Below are positions 44,800-56,859 of a stretch of 64,000 nt of DNA, piece by piece (the stretch's first letter is position 1; every line of letters starts with the position of its first letter). The translations under genes and the position numbers were made by a program. Source of the stretch: Bubalus kerabau (taxonomy: Eukaryota; Chordata; Mammalia; Artiodactyla; Bovidae); assembly GCF_029407905.1 (NCBI RefSeq), contig NC_073643.1:28982001-29046000 (forward strand). The letters run 5' to 3'. The notes under the pieces are model-generated. The model made no database searches and was not told the origin of the DNA. It saw nothing but the letters and a program-made list of their open reading frames with translations.

Positions 44800-45500
44800 T
44801 CATGTCCAATACAGGTCACCAAATGAGGGTCATTGGCTTCATGAAGAAAAGAATTCAAGAGCAAGCCAGAGTAAAGTGAAAGCAAATTTATTTAGAGAGA
44901 CAGATATTCCATAGGCAGAACGGGGACCTCCTCAGAAAGTGAGAGGGGCCCCAGGGCATGGGATTGTTGGTTTTTATGGACTGAGTAATTGCATGCTGTA
45001 AGGATTCGGAAGAATATTCTAACTATTCCAGGGAAGGATGCAGATCCCCAGGAACTGGGCTACTGCCCACTTTTTGATCTTTTATGGTCCACCTCGGAAT
45101 TCTCATGGTGCACAAGAGACTGGTTTTGAGTGTTGTAATGAAGATACAATGAGCTAAAAGTCAGTGACCAGACTGTTCTCCATTCCACCTTGCATTCAAC
45201 CAGTTCCATCCAGTTTTTATCACATCCTAAAGGCTGCACCCCTGCTTCATTAATCTTATTGTTGTGTCCCGCCTCCTTACCTCCTGTCTCAACTGCAGTT
45301 CAGGTTTCTGCTCTGTCAGAATGTATAACATTCAGAAAAGCTTGTTAAGCTAATTGTGCAAAGCAAATTGACACATCACCAAGGAGAAATATAGGTCAAA
45401 TACAGGCTTTGTTCCATAGGACAAATCAAAGTTGTATAACTCAGTCAACAGTAAAAGGCTTCCGCTTAAGTCCACTGTTGGCCAAGCAAATTTTGTTTGC
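44800..45500 (-). repeat. Antisense LTR of a ruminant endogenous retrovirus (solo)
   Basis: CACCAAATGAGGGTCATTGG, AAGAAAAGAATTCAAGAGC, AGCAAATTTATTTAGAGAGA, GGATTGTTGGTTTTTATGG, GCCCACTTTTTGATCTTTTA. On the minus strand this gives an AATAAA (in CTAAATAAATTTGC) where an LTR poly(A) signal belongs. No gag, pol or env sequence lies beside it. Limits and family are approximate. Confidence 0.5.
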
Positions 45501-47179
45501 AGGCGCCATGTGGTCTAAATATAGAAGCAGGAGTTTGTGTTCAGGTACAGGTGAGATCTAGATCCTCTTGCTCACTAGATGATGCCCTTGTCTGGGGTCC
45601 TTTATGTTCCCCATTTTCTGGTTGCTTTTCCCAAAACTTTTTAGTATTTGCCACATTCCCTCCCACCACGAGATTTTGCACACATTGATCCCTCTTCCAA
45701 GAATACTGTTCTCTCTCCTTTTGCCTGTGTCTAGATATCTTCATATGTAGTTGTGTATATGTAGGTAAGAATGTATGTGGGTTTGTGTATACACTTAAAT
45801 TTCATATATGCACAGTAATAGGATGAGACACAGTCCCAACAGTGTGTTTACAGTAGCATTCTATCATACCCATGTTTAATCAACAGAACTCTATTCCATT
45901 CACTCCCCCTCCAAAAAAAAAAAGGAAATAAAAGAAAAAGAGAAAAGGAGAAAGAAAAAAGAGGAATTGCATCATTCACCCAGTACCCAGCATAGCATCG
46001 TTCTTTCTCTGCTTTTAAATATATCTAAGCTTCTACTGACAAGAAAAAGGTTATAGCCCCAAGCACAGGAGAAATGAAAGAACATTATTGGCTGGTACCT
46101 AAGGATTTAAGGGCCTGACAACTTAAGTATGCTTTTAAGAACGTTCAAAAATAATTTGGCTTGCTGTGATAAGTTAACTTTTGGACTTAGACATATTACA
46201 TAATGGAGACTGACTATAGCTTGAAACTTTCAAACCTAAACATCTCATGAGTCCCCTGTATATTTGATAAACCTGATGTGGGGCAGATAGTTTAGAAATG
46301 AGGAATGTATAGAGCCAAGCTGTAGAGCTTTATACACGGTTTGTGGAATTGGATCTGTGATGGATTAGAATGTGTGTGGATAAAAGTCACTGGAAGCAAT
46401 AAGAGGTTTAGCAGTGACAACCAATCTGCCACTCATCGAACTGACTGCCTTCAGTGTGATTTATCTCCCACGGGCCACAATCACAGTCGAGCGACAGCCA
46501 GTCCTTGTGAGCCTGAGTCTTGATGTATTTCCCAGCTCTCGACGGCAGGAAAGAGTATCTTTGAAAGAAATCCTTTGTGTGTAATAACACAATATGGTCA
46601 CTTTGACTTGATTAATTTCATAGAATTATTTGGGTATGATGACTAAGGGTTTGAAAATACCAGTTATTTTACGATACGAAATTCTGTAGGAGGTTTTATG
46701 TGCATTTGAAATACAGAACCAAGGCAAAGCACTCATTCCAAACAGTACCAGTGGTAATACACTGTGTTTTTAAACATCTTCCACTTAGAGTGTCATATAA
46801 ATGTTATACCTTGTCCAAATTCAAAATATCAGCTGACTTGGAAAGATCATTAGGAGACTGTATTCAGCAATGAGCCCATAAAAGTTGGTGATTCTACCAG
46901 AAGAATTATTTTTATTCATCTTGAGCATAGTACAATAGCCCCTCACAATTCCTCCCACAAAACTATTTGGGGATGAAAAAATAAGAATTCTCCGATGCCT
47001 GTTGGAAAAAGGGAATTGCACAAAATAGCTGAAGTTGAGCTTGTTTCACTAGCTCATCATTTGCCCACCCAGGCATATAGGCTCAGTTCCTTATTAAGGT
47101 GTGATTAGTATCTCAGGAATGTGTTTATTATATACAGTGTTTATTAAGCTCAACCCCTAGTAGAAACCCTGCAAGATTG
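45501..47179. other. Mostly unclassified intron
   Basis: An A/G-rich low-complexity tract lies at 45913-45964. About 45640-45740 (TTTGCACACATTGATCC, CTTCCAAGAATACTG) hints at sense L2. No exon. Confidence 0.4.
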
Positions 47180-47245
47180 ATATTTGGCAAAACTAATACA
47201 ATTATGTAAAGTTTAAAAATAAAATAAAATTTAAAAAAAAAAGAT
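47180..47245 (+). mobile_element. L1 3'-end scrap with poly(A)
   Basis: TTTGGCAAAACTAATACAAT, TATGTAAAGTTTAAAAATAA and an A run: the last 65 bases of a sense ruminant L1. Confidence 0.75.
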
Positions 47246-48310
47246 TTAAATTTATAAGATGAGCAGAAGTCAGACCAAGTAACTTGTAACTTGAGCTAAA
47301 ATCCATAAAAACAGCCAGAGTTAAAACAAAACCAACACTATGAGTGAAAAGATGTGCAAATACTTATCAGTCATATTTAACAGAAAAAAAAAAAAAGGCT
47401 AAGAAGTGTTAATTTCAAAAAACAATAGTAATTCAAGGCAAACCTTTAACGTAAAAAAGGAAATTTATTTTGTAAAAAGTTTGCTCTGCCATAAAGATAA
47501 TAATCATGAATCATAATAGTCTAATTAATATGCCATTAAAATGTATCAAGTCAGAAACAAAGAGAAAAGTGAGAAACAAAATTATCACGTAGTCTGAGAA
47601 TTCCTCTTTTAACCATCAACAGATAGTTTGCCAAAAATTAGAAAAAAACTATTTCATAATGGAAGTAACATACATATAAAACATTGATCCTAAAATTAAA
47701 AAATATACCTTCTTTTTCATCCTTTTCACACCCTTGTGAATTTTAGGAAATAAAAATAACAAAACAATTATATAGAAAGGAGATAGATAGAGGAAGAAAT
47801 GGAAGGATGGAGGAATGGCCAAGAGCAATGATTGAGCTCTGAAAGATACTAATGAAGAATACAGCTGTTAAAACAGCTAAAATTAGAAATGAGAAAGAGA
47901 ATGTGATAGGTAAGAAAGAATTAATAAACAGCATTCCATGTTCAAGTCATATGTATGAAAACTCAATTAAATATAAACTTTTGGGAAGAATATAAATGAT
48001 CAATATTAATAAGAATTCCTTTGTAAATCCATAATCATAAAAAAAACTGTGTAACCCCCTGCCCCCACAAAAAAGGATTCTAAAACTAGAGTTTTACTGG
48101 TAATTTTTTTCAATTTTTTGGCAATAGATAAATTGTTATATAAGCTATTTGAAAATATAAAAAGTTTTAAATCTTTCTAATTTATTTTGTTAGGCTAGTA
48201 TATTCCTGAGGACAAAACCTGGCAAGATTACAAAAAATTAGTAAATTTGAATCAATTTCATGATTATAGTGTGAAAACCTAAATAAGATTTTAGCAAAAA
48301 AAATTTGAAA

Positions 48311-48517
48311 AGTTTAGTTGCTCAGTCATGTCCGACTCTCTGCAACCCCATGGACTGTAGCCTACCAGGCTCCTCTGTCCATGGGATTTTCTAGGCAAGA
48401 GTACTGGAGTGGGTTGCCATTTCCTTCTGCAGAGGATCTTCCTGACCCAGGGATCGAACCTGGGTCTCCACATTGTAGGCAGATGCTTTACCATCTGAGC
48501 TACCAGGGAAGTCCTAA
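48311..48517 (-). mobile_element. Bov-tA SINE (antisense)
   Basis: TTTAGTTGCTCAGTCATGTC, full body, GGATCGAACCTGGGTCTCC, ending CTGAGCTACCAGGGAAGTCC. Lies in the old L1. Confidence 0.93.
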
Positions 48518-48783
48518 TAAAATCTGAACATTATACTAAAAGAATAAACTTTATAAGTACTCAGTGATGGTTTCAGAAATGTGCATGCTTCATATCAATA
48601 AATATAATAACATAGACCACTGTATCCTCAATGGACATTTATAAGACATTCAATAAAATTAATGACCAATATAGGAAGAAATAATTGCTTCTTCACACCT
48701 CAAAAATATCTTTAAAGGAAATGCCAGGAATCCTTTTATTTAAACCAGGAACAAGACAAAATACACACCAGTACCATTACCTT

Positions 48784-49096
48784 GGACTTAACTGATAGCT
48801 CAGTTGGTAAAGAATCCGCCTGCAATGCAGGAGACCCTAGTTCGATTCCTGGGTCAGGAACATCTGCTGGAGAAGGGATAGACTACCCACTCAAGTATTC
48901 TCAGGCTTCCCTTGTGGCTCAGCTGGTAAAGAATCTGCCTGCAATGCGGGAAACCTGGGTTCGATCCCTGGGTTGGGAAGATCCCCCGGAGAAGGGAAAG
49001 GCTACCCACTCCAGTATTCTGGCCTAGAGAATTCCATGGACTGTATAGTCCATGAGGTTGTGGAGAGTTGGACATGACTGAGCGACTTTCACATAG
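48784..49096 (+). mobile_element. Dimeric tRNA-headed SINE
   Basis: Two heads in a row: ATAGCTCAGTTGGTAAAG with TTCGATTCCTGGG (unit 1, truncated body) and GGCTTCCCTTGTGGCTCAGC with TTCGATCCCTGGG (unit 2, full body). ACCATTACCTT lies perfectly at 48773-48783 and 49097-49107, so both units moved as one element. Confidence 0.92.
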
Positions 49097-49212
49097 ACCA
49101 TTACCTTAAATCCATTTGGAGGGTTTTGGGCCAATACAGTTGATATGAACAAGAATAAATGTCTAAATTGTGAAATAAGGAGACAGAATTATCATTATTG
49201 GAGAACAAAATA

Positions 49213-49258
49213 CTGCTGCCGCTGCTGCTGCTAAGTCACTTCAGTCGTGTCCGACTTA
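49213..49258 (-). mobile_element. BOV-A2 3' scrap (about 45 bp)
   Basis: GCTGCTGCTGCTAAGTC and CTTCAGTCGTGTCCGAC only; the extreme 3' end of the SINE. Confidence 0.85.
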
Positions 49259-49620
49259 CTAGGGCTTCTCAAAACCGAATAGTATCAACTCTAAAAATTT
49301 TTAAAACTAACCAAAGTTCAGTCAACTACTGTGATAGAAAATAAATTTACAAAAAGCAATAGACTTACTTATGTGTCAACAATAACCAATGAAAAGTATA
49401 CAAAAATGTCCTTCAAAAGATAGATTAAAATATATGCTAATAATTTGCACAAGTGCAGAAGGTCTAAATAAAGCCAGCTACAGTACTTTCTTAGGATGAA
49501 TGGGTGGATGTAGAGAAACACAGGGAAAGAATAATAAACACCATCAGTGCTCCTAGATGAAATATAAGAGCTATATATCGTAAGGCTTTTCATTTTTCTT
49601 AGATTTTTCCATGGTTCCAA

Positions 49621-51759
49621 AATGACTATCAGTCAGATTCCACTTGGGACAATTCTGAGGTAAAGAAAAGAAAAGTTTACAGTGTTCTGAAAGAAGAGTA
49701 ATGACACTTTGTCAGCAATTCCCAGGTTGTTTTCTGGAGGATATGTGTTCAGGTATGAATTGCTGGATAGGATTGGAATTATACATATAGTTACATCATT
49801 GAATCATCTGCACTCAAAATTCCAACTCTTGTAACCTGTTTCATTCTCCTGTGAACTGTTGTTTATCTTTCTTTGCCTCATCTATAAAACTTTTATCTAC
49901 TCATCTATAAAACTAGCATGATAATAGTAATTTATTCTAAGGTATGCATAAAATACTTAGACCAATTTGTGTTAGCTCTTGCTGCTGCTGTTGTTGCGGT
50001 TACTACAACTAGCAAGGCTGGTAGGATTGTTTCTAAAGTATTCTCTAGGAAAACTGCAACAATTCACAGCTTTATCAGCAGAGCAGGAGGGTGCCTGTTT
50101 CCCCGGTCGTTTCCACACATTTTTTCCCTTGAGGTTTTTAAATAAAAAAATTCCCAAGCAGATGGTTGAGAAGTGTTATCTCTTTATGAACAGTGTCTCA
50201 TTTCTCAGAATAAACAGTAAAATTGAGAATCTTTCCATTTTGCTTATTAGTAACTTGGATACTTAAGGAAGATTCAGAATTATAACAGACTCCTCCAAAT
50301 CAAGAAAATTCGGGGCTTACTACTGACTTATAAAATGCATGAAACTTCTGCAGAAAACAAAAAAAATTTACCTAATTTCTAGCTCAAGAAATTTACAAAA
50401 GCCCAGCTGCCTGAATTATTATACAGAAGAATATTCAAAAAATTATTTTAAATCTAGCAATAGAGAATGACTTCCCCAGATCGCAAAAGCAAAACACGTT
50501 GCTTCAAGACAACCATCAGTTAAATCAGACCTATTTTATTTCTGCTAGAAACAAAGTAATGATGTTGATATTTGCATATAATAGATTTTTAATCTCACGT
50601 ATTTTTTGTGTCCTTTAGACAGTGTTCTCCTTAGGTCACAGCAGGAAATATTACACACAAATTCACAGTATGTACTGGCCATTTCCTGTTCCTCTTCCAT
50701 ACCTTGCAGATTTGTATCCTCCGTTCATTTCTTCCATTAGAAGTCAGGTCTTTTGTTTTACAGGTTTACAGTAGGTCTTTATATAGTCAGACTCTTAATT
50801 ATATCTTATCTTAGTGTGATTCACTGGAAATGTCTTCTTTTAGTATGCCACTTTTGTGTTAAACTTTTCTATTATTATATCATTCAGAATAAAACTTTTC
50901 ATTTTCATGTAGTCAAAAAAATCTGTATTGTTCTTTTCCTAATAGTTCTCATAACTTTTCTTGGATTGAATGGAAAATTCAAACTGTAGCAATTTGAAGA
51001 GGAATATGAAGATTTTAAAACTAGTATTCATGGAGAGTAACATTAGAAAATTTGGGGAAGTTAGGCTAATGCTATGGGAGAGAAATTTTGGGAGATATGC
51101 AGATATTTACAGAATATTTCAGGGAGATTTTGCTGTTAATTTCATATTGTCCCCCACATAACTTCTATAAAATGTCACCACTCCAATTTTTAGGAATTGA
51201 ATTTGTCTCAGGGGTGGGGGTGTCTATTGTTTACTGTTGATCTTAGGACATACTGAGATTCCACCATTGGACCCATCCTCCAGTTAGCCAGTTGAAAACT
51301 ATAAGCTACCACCAAAGAGATACTAATGTGTATGTTTGTGTATCTATAAATATGTTTGTATATATCCCAGCACATGAAAATCTAAATGCAGCTATGTACA
51401 GATACTTTAAAAAAATCTCTAAAGGAAGTTCTGAGTCAGTAATAATTCATTCAGTATTGCTTATAATTCTTTCAGATCCTCCATTGTAAATAACAGGTGT
51501 TTGCTTGTATCTATGATTTGCAAATTTAAAATATCTCATCTCTGGAAGTGGAGGAACGAACTAGCAGTTTGCAATTTTGGTTTTATTTTTGGGGTGAGCC
51601 AAAGGTTCATGAATACATTCTGAAAAATGTCAAAAATAGGCTTAAAACTAACAAATCCAATAAATGAACAAATCAGTCAAACCAAATGAGGAGGTAAATG
51701 GTATCTGCTAATCACAGCATTATCTTTTATTCCTGATGACTTATTATTTTAAAAGCTTT
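49621..51759. other. Mostly unclassified AT-rich intron
   Basis: About 50720-50960 (GTAGGTCTTTATATAGTC, TTTTCATTTTCATGTAGTC) may be antisense L1M; weak. No exon or young repeat. Confidence 0.4.
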
Positions 51760-51905
51760 TTTAGGAAATAATTCTTATAATTCAACTATTTAAAGTGTAC
51801 CATTAAACAGCTTTGGTATGTTCAAAGAGATCTACATGTATCATCATCATCAACTTTAGAGTGTCCTAAAAACCCTTAGCATCCTATAATCTTTACTATC
51901 TCCAT

Positions 51906-52180
51906 GCTCCTGCTGCTGCTGCCAAGTCGCTTCAGTCATGTCCGACTCTGTGCAACCCCATAGATGGCAGCCCACCAGACTCCACTGTCCCTGGGATTCT
52001 CCAGGCAAGAACACTGGAGTGGGTTGCCATTTCCTTCTCCAATGCATGAAAGGGAAAAGTGAAAGGGAAGTTGTTTAGTCGTGTCCGACTCTTCGTGACC
52101 CCATGGATTGCGGCCCACCAGGCTCCTCCGTCCATGGGACTTGCCAGGCAAGAGTACTGGAGTGGGGTGCCATTGCCTTT
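51906..52180 (-). mobile_element. BOV-A2 SINE, complete, with 16-bp target duplication
   Basis: GCTCCTGCTGCTGCTGCC at the left, two antisense Bov-A units, GCCATTGCCTTT at the right. TCTTTACTATCTCCAT is perfect at 51890-51905 and 52181-52196. Young copy within L1M. Confidence 0.96.
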
Positions 52181-52498
52181 TCTTTACTATCTCCATACTT
52201 TTGCCTTTTTCCAGAATGTCCTGTAGTTGTAATCACGTGATATATAGCCATTTTGGATTGACTTACTTCACTTAGTACTGTACATTTTTATTTCCTCCCT
52301 ATCTTTTAGTGGCTTAAGAGGTGGTTTTCTTTTTTTTTTTTTTTTTTGTACCGGATATAATAGTGTACCACTCACCTCCTAAAGGCCTGCTTGGTCACTT
52401 CCAAGTTTTTGAAATTATGAATAAAGCTGTGTGCAGGTTTTGTATGGACATAAGTTTTCAATCTGGTTAAACATCAAGGAGTAAGATTTCTAGGTCCT

Positions 52499-53642
52499 TT
52501 TTGTTGTTGTTGTTCAGTCACTCAGTCATGTCCAACTCTTTGCAACCCCATGGACTGCAGCAGGCCAGGCTTCACTGTCCTTCACTATCTCACAAAGCTA
52601 GCTCAAACTCATATCCATTGAGTCGATGATGCCATCCAACCATCTCCTCCTCTGTTGTCCCTTTCTCTTCTTGCCCTCAATATTTCCCAGCATAAGGGTC
52701 TTTTCCAAAGAGTTGGCTCTTTGCATCAAGTGGCCAAAGTATTGGAGCTTCAACTTCAGCATCAGTCCTCCCAGTGAATATTTAGGGTTGATTTCCTTTA
52801 GGATTGACTGGTTGATCTCCAGGGGAGATCTCCAGGGAAATTTCAAGAGTCTTCCAGCACCACAATTCAAAAGCATCAATTCTTCAGCACTCAGCCTTCT
52901 TTATGGTCCAACTCTCACATCTATACATGACTACTGGGAAAACCATAGCTTTGACTAGACAGACCTTTATCAGCAAAGTAATGTCTCTGCTTTTGAATAT
53001 GCTGTCTAAGTTGGTCATAACTTTCCTTCCAAGGAGTAAGCGTCTTTTAATTTCATGGCTGCAGTCACTATTCACAGTGATTTTGGAGCCCAGGGATATA
53101 AATCTGTCACTGTTTCCACTTTTCCCCCATTTATTTCCCATGAAGTGCTGAGGCCTGATGCCGTGATCTTGGTTTTTTAAATGTTGAGTTTTAAGCCAGC
53201 TTTTTCACTCTCCTCTTTCACTTTCATCAAGAGGTCTTTGGTTGATGAAAAATTCCTCTTTGATTTCTATCATAAGGATGGTGTCATCTGCATATCTGAG
53301 GTTATTGTTATTTCCTCCTGGCAATCTTGATTCCAGCTTGTGCTTCATGCAGCCTGGATTTTTGCCTGATGTACTCTTTATATAAGTTAAATAAGCAGGG
53401 TGATAATATACAGCCTGATGTACTCCTTTCCCAATTTGAACCAGTCCATTGTTCCATGTCAAGTTCTAACTGTTGCTTCTTGACGTGCATACAGATTTCT
53501 TAGGAAGCAGGTATGGTGGTATGGTATTTCTGTCTCTTGAAAAATTTCCCATAGTTTGTTGTGATCCACACAGTCCAGGGTTTTAGCATAGTCAATGAAG
53601 CAGATGTTTTTTCTGGAATTCTCTTGTTTTTTCTATGGTCCT
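52499..53642 (-). mobile_element. BovB LINE, 5'-truncated 1.1 kb
   Basis: A GTT-repeat tail (TTGTTGTTGTTCAGTCAC) on the left, then the RT C-terminal and YADD region, to TTTTTTCTATGGTCC. RT bits at 52598-52879, 52884-53141 and 53205-53462 (NNLRYADDTILMIE) in different frames. GGTCCT at 52494-52499 and 53637-53642 is a short possible target duplication. Confidence 0.9.
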
Positions 53643-55435
53643 ACATATGGCAATAATATGTTTAGTTTCACTTTCCTCCTAGCAGTGAATTGTTATTTTG
53701 AAAAAAACTATGAGATCAATTAAGAATATTTTACTTACTTATTTTCTGATGTTCTTCTTTTCTTATTTAGGCCTGTGTTTCTGGCCTTTATCACTTTCGT
53801 ACTCTCTGGAGAGAGACCTGTGGTTTGATTTCAGATATAAATCTGGGAAATTCTTCATCACCACTGCTTCACATGTTATTTCTGTTCCTTTTTTTCTTTC
53901 TTCTCCTTCTGTTACCACCATTTTACAGTACTTAAGTATTTTCTTCTGTATTTTCAGTTGTTTCATCTTTTAAGTTTTGGAACATTTGATTGTCACACAC
54001 ATACACACTTTATCCTCAAGCTTAGAGATTGTTTTCTCAGCCATGTTTAGTCTACTAATGAGCCCATCGAAGTCATTACTTATCTCTTTACAGTATTTTT
54101 GATCACTGGCTTTCTTTTTTTAAGAATGTTTTTCAAGGAGACTTTCTTCTCTACAGGTCCTTGAGAAAACAGGTGCCTTGTCTTATACTGCTTCCTATAG
54201 ATGATAGGAACTTGTCCTTCAGCTTACACATTTCTTTTTTAGTTTTTTTTTGGTTTTGTTTTTTTTTTTTTTTTTTAGAATCTCCATTCCTCTGCTTACA
54301 TTATCCATTTTTTGCATACTACCTATTTTTTTTCCATTAAATACCTTAGCATATTAATCATAGTTCTTTAAAATTTCTGGTCTGATAACTCATGCCATGT
54401 CTGATGCCTGTTCTGATGTGTATTCAACCTCTTAATACTGTTGTTTTTTGCATTTTAATATGCTGTGTAAGTTTTCTCTTGAAACCCATGAATGATGTAC
54501 TGGCTAAAAGAAGTGCAGTGAATAGGGCTTTACAAATATAGTGGGAAAGTATGGGAGTGAGAGGGAGTATTCTCTAGTTATGTGTCTTGGTCCCATTGTT
54601 TTGGTGAACCTGTCCTCCTGAATTATCAACTTCACCAGTTCTTTGTCTCCTCCTCACCCATTTGGTGGGACAGGATGGCTGAGGGACTGGAGCTGTGTGT
54701 TTCCTTTCCCCCATGTGGGAAGCTATATTTGGGTATTTTTCTTAGAAAGAGGTGGTGGTGCTGTGTTCCTGTCATGTGTGATGCTATGCGACCCCATGGA
54801 CAAGATTTACTAGGCTATTACAAAACCCCAGCAGGTTAGGCTCTGGTAAAATAGTTTCTTCTGAAGGAAAAATTTGTTTTTTTAAGAATATAGTGCTGTG
54901 GCTTGTTGCAAAATGGTTCATTTTACGCCCCCCCACCTCCCAGAAGTATGAGAAGATCTTCAATCATTATTCACTATGATGATCCAGTTGAGTTCCTGGA
55001 GGTAAAACTCAGAAAAATGTGGGGAACCACCTATGTCCTGGGTTCCCAGGAGTGTTAGCTCTTAGACTTGTTCTGCTGACCCTCCAGAAATTCATCAATC
55101 ACAGTTCAGATTTTTCTACTCCAGTACTGGCTTCCAGGGAAAATTCTGCTGTTGTATTTCTGCTCTGGAAAGTTGTGGTTCTCTGTATTTGCCTATTATC
55201 TCTCCATTTTAGAGGTAGTGGTTTTATTCTTGACCTCACTTCTCTGTCAGATTTAAAAGGAGTTGCTTAACTTTTTACTTGTTGTCAGAACAGAGTGATG
55301 ACTGCTAAACTGTTTATATGCCAGTTGAAAATCAGAAGTCAGGGTGATTGTTCTGTTTTTTAATTAGGTTATTTGACTTTTTATTATTGAGTTGTAATTG
55401 TCCATAGTGGCTTGGATTTTTATGTCTCAATTTCA

Positions 55436-55699
55436 GAAAGAAAATTACTCTACTTTACAAGACATAATATTTAATTATACCGTATAGTTGATCTGGACAT
55501 GAAAAAGAAAGTGAAGAATAAATGGCTCATTTGGGGCAATTGAAAATTTTAGACACAAAACCCAGGAATTTTAGCTATTTTTTATTACAGTAAATACTCT
55601 AATTTTGAAAACCATTTATTAATACTGACTTGAAAATTTTAGATGATGCTTTTTACTAGAAAAATAGTCTAATGATAATATTTGACGTCCAACCTTCTG
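55436..55699. other. Unclassified intron
   Basis: AT-rich; nothing recognised between the L1M and the LTR. Confidence 0.4.
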
Positions 55700-56280
55700 T
55701 CTTTGATAGCTTACAGTGAATGATGTTGGATTCATGATCTCCAAAGAAGAAGATTTAGCTTTGGGATCACTCAAGAGCTTTTGTGTAGCAGAGTTTTATT
55801 AAAGTAAGAAAAGGGGCAGAGAAAACTTCTGACATAGACATCAAAAGGGGGATGGAGAGTGCCCCCCTTGCTAGTGTTAGTAAGGGAGTTATATACTTTT
55901 TAATTGGTTATTACAGTAGATCAAAAGAATGTCTCAAGGTTGTAAAGATCTTACTAGACCCACTCCCATAATATACATTTTAAGATAACAGGATTAGTCA
56001 GAAGGTTTTCAAGAAGGAGAAACTCTTGTCCTCAAGCAAGATATATTATATAATCCTTAGTACAGAGTTTAAACAGAGTTGTTTGTTGCATAATCATCAG
56101 TTATGGAAAACATTTTATGTGACTAATTTATATAACATTTTAAAACGTTTTATGTGACTAAGACTAAGGAATGTAGAGAAAAAAAAAGACATTTGTCCTT
56201 TCCTCCTTCTTGAGACCTCCTTGGGGACCCTGGACTTCTTATCAACCTGCCTAGGAATTGACTCTCTCAGTCTCTCATCT
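55700..56280 (-). repeat. Antisense LTR of a second ruminant endogenous retrovirus (solo)
   Basis: CAGAGTTTTATTAAAGTAAG, GGGGCAGAGAAAACTTCTGA, CATAGACATCAAAAGGGGG, AGTGCCCCCCTTGC, TTGGGGACCCTGGACTTC, GGAATTGACTCTCTCAG. On the minus strand CTTTAATAAAACTC gives the expected AATAAA. Different family from 44800. No internal viral genes remain. Limits approximate. Confidence 0.52.
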
Positions 56281-56316
56281 TTTTTGTCATATTTTTAAAG
56301 AAGACTTTGAGATTTT

Positions 56317-56454
56317 GGAGAAGGAAATGACAACCCACTCCAGTACTCTTGCCTGGAAAATCCTATGGATGGAGGAGCATGGTAGACTACAGTCCATGGG
56401 GTTGCAAAGAGTCAGACACGACTGAGCAACTTCACTTTCACTTTTCTTTCTTTC
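56317..56454 (+). mobile_element. Bov-A monomer with 13-bp target duplication
   Basis: One Bov-A unit only (GGAGAAGGAAATGACAACCC to CAGACACGACTGAGCAAC) with a CTTT-rich tail. ACTTTGAGATTTT is perfect at 56304-56316 and 56455-56467. Confidence 0.93.
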
Positions 56455-56467
56455 ACTTTGAGATTTT

Positions 56468-56859
56468 AAAAATCTATATTTCTGGAGTATCAGGAAAACT
56501 GTTGGAATATTTTGGTCTGAAGTCGTAATAAAGCTAGCATGATCACTTTGTGAACGACTCTCCTAGGAGAGAGTATGATTTTATTCTCTCTGACTGTGGG
56601 TATCTTTTCTCTGGCTTATCACACAGGCTACTGACATGCAAGGACATCTAGCTCAGGGTTGTTGGAGTTTTTTACATCTATTTTGGTTTCTTGGCACAGT
56701 CAGCTTAAAACAACCCTGCAAGGATGAATTTTGAACAAAGACTATAAACTCACCATTCTCCCTCTCTCAGAACTGCTAATGGGAGGAAGCCGAGGAAAAG
56801 ACAGAAAGTAAGAGGACCATTTTGTATAGTCTTTGTAGGTCACCTACCCTCAAAAGAGG
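56468..56859. other. Unclassified intron
   Basis: Nothing recognised. Confidence 0.35.

Larger units (their letters stand above)
47250..49620 (+). repeat. Old L1 (L1M/HAL1-like) body with nested SINEs
   Basis: A-rich sense strand with decayed ORF2-like blocks: CAATAGTAATTCAAGGC (47423), ATAAGATTTTAGC (48283), GACATTCAATAAAATTAATG (48646), CAGGAACAAGACAAAATAC (48745), CAATAGACTTACTTATGTG (49357). The order follows L1 ORF2. Subfamily uncertain; the part before 48150 is the weakest. Confidence 0.5.
51760..55435 (-). repeat. Large L1M 3' block with a nested BOV-A2 and BovB
   Basis: Antisense L1M order across the breaks: ACAGCTTTGGTATGTTC, CATCATCATCAACTTTAGAG; then GCTGTGTGCAGGTTTTGTAT, GGAGTAAGATTTCTAGG; then CATATGGCAATAATATGTTT; then CTTAGCATATTAATCATAG, TTCTGGTCTGATAACTC, GGTGGGACAGGATGGCTGAG and CCCCCATGTGGGAAGC; ending AGGTTATTTGACTTTTTATT. 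Frames inside are noncoding. The segments 51760-51905, 52197-52498 and 53643-55435 belong together. Confidence 0.72.
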
